In this document: positions 36,506 through 43,922 of the stretch, piece by piece
Layout of the letters: each line of letters opens with the position of its first letter
How positions within the stretch are numbered: the stretch's first letter is position 1
Assembly (NCBI GenBank): GCA_965221545.1
Contig: OZ244901.1
Span: 2,232,001 to 2,296,000, forward strand
Source: JAJEFO01 sp022819605
GTDB lineage: Bacteria; Pseudomonadota; Alphaproteobacteria; Rhodobacterales; Rhodobacteraceae
DNA length: 64,000 nucleotides
Reading direction: 5' to 3'
Notes under the pieces: model-generated
Databases searched by the model: none
What the model saw: the letters and a program-made list of their open reading frames with translations, nothing else
What the model was told of the DNA's origin: nothing
Program-made: the position numbers and the translations under genes

Positions 36506-37480
36506 ATGTCCTACAAGGCGTATGCCGCCACAATGCAAAGCGTTTGGTTCAGCGAGGACGAAGGTGCCAGTTGGAACCGTCTTCTGACCCCGACCGGTGG
36601 ATTTTACAACGAGGCGCGCACATGGGCAATTTGCACCCATTCCGCTCGACCGGGCGAATTGCTCGTCGGATCCGATCAGGGTCTCTATCGCTTCAGCGAG
36701 GAATCCAAGCGGTTCGAACATGTCCCTTCACCAATGGAAGAGCTTCACATCCTGAAGATCGCGCAATCCCCCGTTGACCCGAACTGCATCGTCTGCGGGA
36801 CGAGACCTGCCGAAATTTTCATCTCCGAAGACAACGGCGCGACCTGGATGCGTTCGAACCTCGATGCCTCGACGGAATGCTGGTTCATCAACACATCGAG
36901 GGTAACGTCGGTCCACTTTGACCCGAAGGACGACGACACCATCTGGATAACGGTGGAGATCGATGGAGTGTTCAGGTCAACGGACCGCGGACGGACCTGG
37001 GAAATGATCATCCGCGGCCTGCACGACAATGACACTCATGATCTGGTCTTCCGCGACCGTGAAGACGGAAGTCGCACCGTGCTGTGCTCGACCGAAGACG
37101 GGGTTCACCGGTCGGACGACAACGGCGCCACCTGGGAGCAACTCGTCGTACCGAAGGCAAAGTGGGATTACTTTCGTTCGCTCAAGCAGCCGGCGGAAAA
37201 CTCCGACACCGTCATCGCTTCGGTCGGCGACAAGCCGTCAGGTGAGGCGGGGCAACTGCTGATCTCGAAGGACTTTGGCGAGAGCTGGGCGGAATGCGAG
37301 ATGTCGCATTCGGCAAATTCCACGATCTGGTCCATCGGGACGAATGCTGCGGATACAGGTCTGCTCTTCGCCGCCACGATCTTCGGGCAGATTTTCAAGA
37401 GCGTTGACGGCGGCGAAAGCTGGCAGAAGATGAAGCGTGAGTTGGGCGAGATTCGAATGATCACGTGGGCACCGGTCTGA
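36506..37480 (+). CDS. Cytoplasmic Asp-box (BNR) beta-propeller protein
   Basis: A 324-residue protein with six Asp-box repeats of the form S-x-D-x-G-x-(S/T)-W: SEDEGASW, SEDNGATW, STDRGRTW, SDDNGATW, SKDFGESW and SVDGGESW. These build a six- or seven-bladed propeller as in sialidases and photosystem-II assembly factor Ycf48. There is no signal peptide or membrane segment, so unlike most such proteins it should be cytoplasmic. The ATG at 36506 follows GAGGGGG. It is first in a unit with an unknown gene and a GMC oxidoreductase. Catalytic residues of sialidases are not evident; function unknown. Confidence 0.85.
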   Translation: MSYKAYAATMQSVWFSEDEGASWNRLLTPTGGFYNEARTWAICTHSARPGELLVGSDQGLYRFSEESKRFEHVPSPMEELHILKIAQSPVDPNCIVCGTRPAEIFISEDNGATWMRSNLDASTECWFINTSRVTSVHFDPKDDDTIWITVEIDGVFRSTDRGRTWEMIIRGLHDNDTHDLVFRDREDGSRTVLCSTEDGVHRSDDNGATWEQLVVPKAKWDYFRSLKQPAENSDTVIASVGDKPSGEAGQLLISKDFGESWAECEMSHSANSTIWSIGTNAADTGLLFAATIFGQIFKSVDGGESWQKMKRELGEIRMITWAPV

Positions 37481-37491
37481 GGAGTGTGCTG

Positions 37492-38055
37492 ATGTTCCTT
37501 TTGAAACCACATGTCACCGGACCTGAAGGCCAGATCACGACACCGGACATCGTCGTCGACTGCCTGCTGGTCGACGGAAAGAAGCAGCCGCTCGGGCTCT
37601 TGACCCACAGCTGCTGGCAAGAGGTCGGGGCGGATGCCTCTGCCCATCCTGCCTATGCTCTGATGGCGCTTGGCGGCGGTGCGCTGATCCTGCCTGCGCA
37701 CGTCATTTCAAACGGCCTTGTCATCGCCGCGCGCGCCGCTTGGCGGCTCAGCAATCTTGATGAACATGTCGGCGAAGTGACGCTGAACGGCGTTCCGCTC
37801 GCGGACCTGGAATTGCCTTCGGACCTGGTTGCCGCCGCCGGAGGCGCAGAAGACGCCCTGCCGCGCGGCTACATGCTTGTTCGGACAATGGAGGCTGAGG
37901 CAACGGAGGTGACCTTGGCCGATCCTGCCTTGAGACGCGAACTGAGAAACACGGTGCATTTGCAGTCGCTGGATGCCGATCGTTGGGGCGACGCAAGACC
38001 CAGACCGAGGTACTCCGTGGGGCCCACGCAGAAAGAGGTGCCGCATTTCATCTGA
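37492..38055 (+). CDS. Conserved-looking hypothetical protein of the catabolic island
   Basis: A 187-residue soluble protein that I do not recognise. It starts FLLKPHVTGPEGQITTPDIV, has a Gly/Ala-rich middle (ALMALGGGALILPAHVI), and ends RYSVGPTQKEVPHFI. No signal peptide or convincing membrane helix. GGAG seven bases before the ATG, the 11-base gap from the propeller gene and the 12-base gap to the GMC oxidoreductase gene place it firmly in the operon, so it is likely a real gene whose role is tied to those two. Confidence 0.8.
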   Translation: MFLLKPHVTGPEGQITTPDIVVDCLLVDGKKQPLGLLTHSCWQEVGADASAHPAYALMALGGGALILPAHVISNGLVIAARAAWRLSNLDEHVGEVTLNGVPLADLELPSDLVAAAGGAEDALPRGYMLVRTMEAEATEVTLADPALRRELRNTVHLQSLDADRWGDARPRPRYSVGPTQKEVPHFI

Positions 38056-38067
38056 CGGGTTGGCCGG

Positions 38068-39690
38068 ATGATCGAGGGCGACTGGGACTATGTCGTGGTT
38101 GGAGCCGGAACCGCTGGATGCGTGCTGGCAAACCGGCTGAGCACCGATCCGTCCAGCCGAGTCCTGCTGCTCGAAGCCGGGGGTCGGAACCGGAACCCAT
38201 GGATCCGGGTGCCGATCGGATATTTCAAGACCATGGGCGACCCGCGATACGACTGGTGCCTGCAAACCGATCGGGAACCGCATCTGAACGGGCGCCGCCT
38301 TGCCTGGCCGCGCGGACGGGGGTTGGGAGGATCCTCGGCGATCAACGGACTCGTCCATGTCCGCGGGCAACGGCGGGACTTCGACGAATGGGGAATGGCG
38401 GCGCCGGGATGGTCTTTCGATGAAGTGCTTCCCTACTTCAGGAAGATGGAACGGCAGGAGCGGGGTGCGAATGTATGGCACGGGGCGGACGGCCCGATCG
38501 GCGTGTCTGACGTGCGGGTCCGGTTTCCGATCACGGATCAGTTTATGGCGTCTGCGGTTGCGGCCGGGTTGCCGTTGAATCCCGATTGCAATGAGGAAGA
38601 GCAGGAAGGCGTCGGTTACTACCAGACCTCCACTTGGCGGGGTCGCCGGGTAAGTGCTGCGCATGGTTACCTTGATCCGATCCGAGGGCGGCGGAATCTG
38701 AAGGTTGTGACCGGCGCATATGTCTTCGGGCTCGAAATTGCGGAGGGTCGTGCCGCCGCTGTGCGTTTGCAGATTAATGGGGCCATGCATCGGGTATCCT
38801 GCCGGGGCGAAATCTTGCTTTGTGCAGGAGCGGTCGGATCGCCGCATCTCCTGCTGCTGTCAGGGATCGGACCGGCAGGGGAACTTGCAGAGTTCGGGAT
38901 TCCTCCGAATCTGGACGCTCCGCGAGTTGGCAAGGGGCTTCAGGATCACTTGAAGTTCCACAACACATATCGAGTTCGAAACCCGACTCTGAATCAGCCG
39001 TTGAACTCGGTCCACGGGAAGTTCTGGATGGGGTTGAGGTATGCTTTCACGCGATCCGGGCCGCTCACGATGGGGGCGGCGCCAGTCTTCGCGTTCTTGA
39101 GGAGCCACCCGGAAACTCACCGGCCGGACATCCAGTTTCACGTGCTGCCCTGGTCAAGCGACAACCCTGCGGAAGGATTCCACCGGTTTCCGGGGTTCTC
39201 GATCTCGATCTGTCCGATCCGTCCGGAAAGTCGGGGGGAGATCATGTTGTCATCCCCAGACCCCTTGGCTCAGCCGTCCATTCGGGCAAACTACCTGGCG
39301 ACAGAGCGAGATCGCCGGACGATTGTCGCAGGGCTGCACCGCGCGCGGGAAATCTGCTGGTTTGAGCCGATCAAGGGGCAGATCGAAGAGGAGCTTTGGC
39401 CTGGGACTGAACTAGCGGCGCAGGGTGACGACGCGCTTCTGGAGGAAATCAGGAACCGGGTTACGACGATTTTCCATCCGGTCGGCTCGGTCTCCATGGG
39501 GGCGGAAGGCCCGTTGGACGAGCGGTGCCGGGTCAAGGGCATCCGTCGCTTGAGGGTAGTCGACGCCTCCGTGATGCCAACTATTGTCTCAGGCAACACG
39601 AATGCAGCCGTGAACATGATCGCGGAAAGGGCGAGCGACATGATCATCGAGGACGCACCAATGAGCGGGCGCACTGCAGCGCTCTCGTGA
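38068..39690 (+). CDS. GMC family FAD-dependent alcohol/choline dehydrogenase-like oxidoreductase
   Basis: A 540-residue glucose-methanol-choline oxidoreductase. The FAD-binding VVVGAGTAGCVLANRLS is at residues 9-25, the GMC signature RGRGLGGSSAINGLVHVRG near residue 88, a second signature GAVGSPHLLLLSGIGPAGEL near residue 255, and the catalytic His/Asn pair in HPVGSVSMG and SGNTNAAVNMIAERA at the C terminus. No signal peptide, so it is cytoplasmic like BetA. Substrates of the family are alcohols, including choline and aromatic alcohols; within this island an alcohol derived from the imported compound is likely. Confidence 0.9.
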   Translation: MIEGDWDYVVVGAGTAGCVLANRLSTDPSSRVLLLEAGGRNRNPWIRVPIGYFKTMGDPRYDWCLQTDREPHLNGRRLAWPRGRGLGGSSAINGLVHVRGQRRDFDEWGMAAPGWSFDEVLPYFRKMERQERGANVWHGADGPIGVSDVRVRFPITDQFMASAVAAGLPLNPDCNEEEQEGVGYYQTSTWRGRRVSAAHGYLDPIRGRRNLKVVTGAYVFGLEIAEGRAAAVRLQINGAMHRVSCRGEILLCAGAVGSPHLLLLSGIGPAGELAEFGIPPNLDAPRVGKGLQDHLKFHNTYRVRNPTLNQPLNSVHGKFWMGLRYAFTRSGPLTMGAAPVFAFLRSHPETHRPDIQFHVLPWSSDNPAEGFHRFPGFSISICPIRPESRGEIMLSSPDPLAQPSIRANYLATERDRRTIVAGLHRAREICWFEPIKGQIEEELWPGTELAAQGDDALLEEIRNRVTTIFHPVGSVSMGAEGPLDERCRVKGIRRLRVVDASVMPTIVSGNTNAAVNMIAERASDMIIEDAPMSGRTAALS

Positions 39691-39757
39691 ATCTTCAGCG
39701 CGTCAAAACGGACCCGGATTGCACCCTCAATTTCGGTTCCGTGTGCCTGAAAGGTCG

Positions 39758-40582
39758 TTACTGGCCTTCGCGACGGATCCGGCCTCTTTCCAGATGCCGT
39801 TCCAATGCCGAAAAGACCGGAGTTCCCGGTGTGCCGATCTCGGCGATGACTTCCATGTGATTTCGGCCCGGGCTTTCGAAGTGGTCGATCGGATTGCCAT
39901 TTGCCCGCAAGGCTTCAGCAAATTCGCTGGACTGCAGCCTGAAAGCCTCGGTCTCGGCTCCGCCGCAACAAACCGTGACCGGCAGTTCAGATGGCGGGAG
40001 ATGGTGCACGGGGCTCATGGCACGGGCTGATCCGACATTCAGGTTGAGCCAGTTGTTTGGCTCTTCCTCGAGGAGAGGCAACAGGTCGTAGAGTCCAGAG
40101 ACGAGCGTGAGCGAGGCGATTTTTTCGGGAGGGAATCGCGTGGCCACCATCGCTGCAAGATGCGCCCCGGCGGAATTGCCGATGAGATGGATTTGGGTCA
40201 CGTCGATCCCGTGGGTATCGGCATTGGAGATGACCCAATCCAGCGAGGCTTGAGCGTCCTCCACGATGTCCGGCAAGGACGTCTCTGGTGCGAGGCGATA
40301 ATTCGGAACGATCCAAGCCACACCGCGCGGCACCCAGGCAACTGCCGGAAAGCGCCGATCTTCTTTCTCGCCAAGCCTCCAGTACCCGCCTCGAAAAAAC
40401 AGAAGCGCAGGTGTGCCCGAGCCAGCAGGAAACATGTCAAGTCGCTGGCGCTGTTGCGGGCCGTAAGCGATATCGAATTGCGCGCCGGGAATGGTCGTCG
40501 CCTCCCGCGAGCGTACGGACATCTCGGCCTGAGCCTCGGCAAATCCAGGCATGTCTCCGGGAAGGTCGTAGGCTCCCGCCAT
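39758..40582 (-). CDS. Alpha/beta hydrolase, kynurenine-formamidase/BD-FAE-like
   Basis: A 274-residue alpha/beta hydrolase. The nucleophile elbow is GNSAGAHLAAMV, the acid-His part ends in SPGRNHMEVIAEIG, and PNYRLAPETSLPDIVEDAQASLDW is typical of the formamidase/carboxylesterase group. The oxyanion-loop motif HGGYW reads RGGYW here, an unusual replacement of the first His by Arg. The ATG lies only four bases after the stop of the O-demethylase gene upstream, so the two are cotranscribed and probably coupled. The substrate could be an ester, formamide or carbamate made in the same pathway. Confidence 0.85.
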   Translation of the reverse strand: MAGAYDLPGDMPGFAEAQAEMSVRSREATTIPGAQFDIAYGPQQRQRLDMFPAGSGTPALLFFRGGYWRLGEKEDRRFPAVAWVPRGVAWIVPNYRLAPETSLPDIVEDAQASLDWVISNADTHGIDVTQIHLIGNSAGAHLAAMVATRFPPEKIASLTLVSGLYDLLPLLEEEPNNWLNLNVGSARAMSPVHHLPPSELPVTVCCGGAETEAFRLQSSEFAEALRANGNPIDHFESPGRNHMEVIAEIGTPGTPVFSALERHLERGRIRREGQ

Positions 40583-40586
40583 GCCG

Positions 40587-41951
40587 TCAGGCCTTGTATG
40601 TCTCGCGCGCCGTGACGGAAATCGGGCAGGGCTCGACTGTGCAAGCGACCGTCGTCTGGGCGTGATGTTCCACCGTAGGCTTGTCAGAGCCACCGTCAGG
40701 TTCGCCCCAGGTGAGGACGACTTCCGTTCCCGGGTCTGCCGCGTCTTCGTCCAGCAGTGCGAGCGAAATCCAGTTCCGTACGTTCGAGGTGTAGACCGGA
40801 TAGTGGGAAATCCCGACGGGTTTCCCGCCTTTCCGCACGTCGTCATAGGGGCACGTCGCGTAGTGGGAGGCCGGCATGTCCATGAACTTGTATCGTTCGC
40901 CTTCGCCGAGTTGCGACGCAAAGATCCTGACGACATCGTCCTTTGACCAGAGCAGGGTACGCTTGTGCCTGTGTGGCTCCCCCTGTCGTCTTTCCAGTGC
41001 GTCGCGTCCGATGAATTCGTGGTCGAACTTGACGATATGGCCATAGCCAATGTCGTAAGGGGTGAGATAATAGTCCTCGACCGAGGATCCGATGAACGAG
41101 CCGCCGAGGGACAGGTTGGCTTCAAGGCTCGTGGCAGGCAGCCACTTGCGGTAGTCGGCGAGCGCTTCGTCGGTGTAGATCGCCGGCAGCGGGGAAGGGA
41201 ACCAGCCGCTTTCGTGGGCGACGGTCGAATAGGTCTTGGATCCTGCTGCGAGGAGGCCTTCGGGTGCACCTGTTTCGAGAATCGCGTCGCGGATCCGATC
41301 GTAGTCATCGAAAGGGCCGAAGAGTTCCAGCCCCGCGGCACCCGCCATGCCGTGGCGCAGGGCACGGACGCGGCGACCGGCAATGTTGATTTCTCCCATG
41401 CCGAAGAACTTGAAACCCTCAATCGGCCCGCCGTTCAGCTTTTCCAGGATTCCCCATGCGTCCGGGCCCTGGACCTCGAACCTGTATCCTTTGCGGCGGC
41501 CCTTGTTGTCGAGAGCGCGGGAGTCCAGATCGAGCCCCACGTCAAATCCATGTTTCTCGGCATGGTACATCACCCAGTTGGAATTCATGGGCTTGTTGAC
41601 GATGTTGACCTTCTCTTCCTCCAGGATGAAGATGATCGCGTCGCCGACAAGGTAGCCGTCTTCCGTGCAGAGGACGAACTGCTTGGCAACATCGCGCCGC
41701 CAATTTGCCATGGAGTTGACCGCGAGAAACTCACAAAGCCGCCTTGTGTCCGGCCCTTCAATGTAGAGATCCGTCATGTGGAACGACTGGTCGAACAGAA
41801 TTGCTCCTTGGCGCCAGGCTTCCTGCTCGTCCCGCCAATTGGTGAATTCCGCCTTGATCGGGAACTGGTACGGGCCAGAGGGCGCGTTCCTGAGCATTGA
41901 CAGCGGGTCGCCGACCTCGTCGATCTTGTCCTGAAGCGTCGAAACTGACAT
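40587..41951 (-). CDS. LigM/DesA-like tetrahydrofolate-dependent O-demethylase (GcvT family)
   Basis: A 454-residue aminomethyltransferase-fold protein. Its pattern closely follows vanillate/3-O-methylgallate O-demethylase LigM: EFTNWRDEQEAWRQGAILFD, QSFHMTDLYIEGPD, AKQFVLCTEDGYLVGDAI, RVRALRHGMAG, GSKTYSTVAHESGW, IGYGHIVKFDHEFIGRDAL, and the ending SVTARETY. Such enzymes transfer an aryl methyl ether group to tetrahydrofolate. The ATG is preceded by GGAGG. It heads the minus-strand arm, divergent from ridA, with the hydrolase gene behind it. The substrate may not be vanillate; relatives act on syringate and gallate ethers, and an N-methyl substrate cannot be excluded. Confidence 0.82.
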   Translation of the reverse strand: MSVSTLQDKIDEVGDPLSMLRNAPSGPYQFPIKAEFTNWRDEQEAWRQGAILFDQSFHMTDLYIEGPDTRRLCEFLAVNSMANWRRDVAKQFVLCTEDGYLVGDAIIFILEEEKVNIVNKPMNSNWVMYHAEKHGFDVGLDLDSRALDNKGRRKGYRFEVQGPDAWGILEKLNGGPIEGFKFFGMGEINIAGRRVRALRHGMAGAAGLELFGPFDDYDRIRDAILETGAPEGLLAAGSKTYSTVAHESGWFPSPLPAIYTDEALADYRKWLPATSLEANLSLGGSFIGSSVEDYYLTPYDIGYGHIVKFDHEFIGRDALERRQGEPHRHKRTLLWSKDDVVRIFASQLGEGERYKFMDMPASHYATCPYDDVRKGGKPVGISHYPVYTSNVRNWISLALLDEDAADPGTEVVLTWGEPDGGSDKPTVEHHAQTTVACTVEPCPISVTARETYKA

Positions 41952-41981
41952 TCGCGGTCCTCCTGTTTCTTTCTCCTTTAC

Positions 41982-42001
41982 TAGTGGGCAGAAAATGGGC
42001 A
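41982..42001 (+). promoter_or_regulatory. Degenerate TAGTGGG tandem element (site 2)
   Basis: TAGTGGG (41982-41988) is followed at an 11-base period by AAATGGGCA, aligning with the operators at 36465 and 50817. The -10 position reads GAAAAT; the -35 position is poor. It lies in the 83-base divergent region between the O-demethylase and ridA genes, so one element could serve both arms. Confidence 0.5.
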
Positions 42002-42034
42002 GGGTGCAAGGGAAATATTGCTCTAGGAGGAAAG

Positions 42035-42511
42035 ATGGGTCGAATCGACAGGAAGCTTGCCGAGATGGGAATCGAGCTGCCCGCGCCATTGGTGCTGCCA
42101 AGCCCGAACAGGACCTCTGCCGTGCAGGTGGGAAAGATGCTGTATGTTTCAGGCCATGGAGCGGCCTTGCTGGAGGACGACAGCGTCAAGCGGCGTGGCA
42201 AGGTTGACGTGGACGTCACCCCGGAGGAAGCCTGTGCGACCATGCGAGCGTTGGCAGTGAAGATGATTGCGACGATCAAGCATCATGTGCGCGACCTGGA
42301 CCGGGTCGAAAAGGTTGTGAAGATCCTGGGAATGGTCAATACTCATCCGGATTTCGAAAAGCCTAACGCGGTGTTGAACGGCGCAAGCGACCTGTTCTAC
42401 GAAGTTTTCGGACCCGAGATTGGTCGCCATGCCCGCTCTTCAGTTGGAGTGGCAACCCTGGCTGAGCGGCAGCCGGTGGAAGTCGAGGGAATCTTCCTGA
42501 TCGGGGACTAG
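42035..42511 (+). CDS. RidA (YjgF/YER057c/UK114) family protein
   Basis: A 158-residue RidA-superfamily protein of the longer subtype. It begins MGRIDRKLAEMGIELPAPL, with VQVGKMLYVSGHG, TPEEACATMRALAVKMI, and the C-terminal HARSSVGVATLAERQPVEVEGIFL. The position equivalent to the catalytic Arg of RidA deaminases is uncertain (RSSVGVATL). Members hydrolyse reactive enamines or imines. AGGAGG precedes the ATG. It is the first gene of the long plus-strand operon of the island. A role in handling a nitrogen-containing intermediate is inference. Confidence 0.88.
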   Translation: MGRIDRKLAEMGIELPAPLVLPSPNRTSAVQVGKMLYVSGHGAALLEDDSVKRRGKVDVDVTPEEACATMRALAVKMIATIKHHVRDLDRVEKVVKILGMVNTHPDFEKPNAVLNGASDLFYEVFGPEIGRHARSSVGVATLAERQPVEVEGIFLIGD

Positions 42512-42518
42512 GGGATTG

Positions 42519-43922
42519 GTGGCCATCGACAAGGATATCGCCGCGCTTGTGGAAGAGGTGCGCGAGTTCTGTGATCGGCACGGGATCGCAGAAAGCACGT
42601 TCGGGCGGCATGCAGTCAATGACGGCAAGCTCGTCAGCCGGATCGCGAGCGGAAGCTGGATCGAGGAAGAGACCTCACGGCGGATGCATGACTTCATGGC
42701 ACGGGTAGAGCGAGGGGAAGTCGTGCTGCGCGGACGCCCCAGGCGGAAGAAGTCCGACTCCAACGCGGAAAAAATGGCGGAGTTGATCTCCCGGGAAAGT
42801 TCGGTGCGGACACCGGGGAGCTTCGCTTTTCACGAACAGCGCCAAAGGTTCCACATCTTTGCCAACACCACCAATGAAAGCTGGGTGGTGGCAGACCGGG
42901 TGTCATCGGAACTGGCCGACATCTCTCCCGGCCGGGACGGGTTTCGCCTGCTCTACACGCCCATGGACAACGGAATCATCCTGACCCGAACGCTGCGCGC
43001 GCTACATGCACTGCATCCTGATGTGCCGGTTCTGGTCGCAATGAAAGGGCGTGGGCTTGAAGACTTGCGCAACACCATGGGGCGTCTTGTGGATCGGTTG
43101 GCGGAACATCCCCTTTCGGCCTTTGCGATGACCAACATGTATCTGCGTGAAGCCGTGGACTTCACAAAGCGTTCGGACGACAGCCCGGAAACGGTAGTCT
43201 GGCGGGATGTGGCGCTGAGCGGGAACCGGACATACGACTTTCAAGGACAGGTGGCAAATCTCTATGGGGAACTCAGCAGAGAGTGGCTGATCCACCAGGG
43301 AGAGAACTCGCAGCCGGTCTATGCGGTGCCTTCGGTGGTGACGATCTACAGGGCGGATCGTGCGGAGGCATTGAGGCGCATCCTTCCGAAGCCTGGCGAT
43401 GCGGCGCTGCGCTACAACTATGCGCTGCTGAACCACCCGTACCTGCACAGCCACACGATGACGTTCCGCCTGGACCATGTGCTGCGGCCGGTCTTCGACA
43501 GGCTGGCGGACGGAGGCCGCATGACAGTGATCCAGGGACTGGGGCAGGATCCGGCGCATGAAATCATCTCGCGCCTCTGGCCCGATCAGGCGCCAATGAT
43601 CAGTCGCTACGACGTGATCCGGGAACTCCGGAAGGCACTGGCCGGCGAAGAGTTTTCGGTCTCCGGATTGACCGACACCCACGCGCTCTTCCGGTTCGAC
43701 ATGCACACGCTTCCCGTGATCGAAGGGCAGAATCTCGGCACGCAGTCCCTGTCGGCGGCGTTCAACAATGCCGTCTACTTTGCGCAGGTGCGAGAAGAGC
43801 TTGCGCAGGAAGCCATTCACGAGGGGCAGAAATACCTGGAGGTTACGGAAGACGTGCTTCGGAAACACGGCGGCCTTTGGTTCGTGAACGAGGCTTTTTC
43901 GGTCACGCGGAAGGCGGCATGA
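42519..43922 (+). CDS. HTH plus methyltransferase-like fusion, candidate pathway regulator
   Basis: A 467-residue protein in two parts. Residues 1-70 (FCDRHGIAESTFGRHAVNDG, then SRIASG and EETSRRMHDFMARVERG) resemble the small HTH domains common in alphaproteobacteria. The rest looks like a Rossmann-type methyltransferase-like domain (RLLYTPMDNGIILTRTLRAL, PVLVAMKGRGLEDLRNTMGR, LADGGRMTVIQGLGQDP), without a clear glycine-rich SAM loop. The GTG start follows AGGGG seven bases after the ridA stop; its own stop overlaps the next gene (ATGA). It is the only DNA-binding candidate in the island. I do not know a characterised homologue. Confidence 0.75.
   Translation: MAIDKDIAALVEEVREFCDRHGIAESTFGRHAVNDGKLVSRIASGSWIEEETSRRMHDFMARVERGEVVLRGRPRRKKSDSNAEKMAELISRESSVRTPGSFAFHEQRQRFHIFANTTNESWVVADRVSSELADISPGRDGFRLLYTPMDNGIILTRTLRALHALHPDVPVLVAMKGRGLEDLRNTMGRLVDRLAEHPLSAFAMTNMYLREAVDFTKRSDDSPETVVWRDVALSGNRTYDFQGQVANLYGELSREWLIHQGENSQPVYAVPSVVTIYRADRAEALRRILPKPGDAALRYNYALLNHPYLHSHTMTFRLDHVLRPVFDRLADGGRMTVIQGLGQDPAHEIISRLWPDQAPMISRYDVIRELRKALAGEEFSVSGLTDTHALFRFDMHTLPVIEGQNLGTQSLSAAFNNAVYFAQVREELAQEAIHEGQKYLEVTEDVLRKHGGLWFVNEAFSVTRKAA

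Noticed and set aside
40583..41422. Upstream in-frame extension of the alpha/beta hydrolase gene
   Set aside because: It lies in another frame over the LigM-like gene; the hydrolase homology starts at the ATG at 40582, four bases after the upstream stop.
40587..41951. DMSP demethylase (DmdA) as identity for the GcvT-family protein
   Set aside because: The sequence follows the LigM/DesA pattern (HMTDLYIEGPD, IGYGHIVKFDHEF, VTARETY ending) rather than the DmdA pattern.
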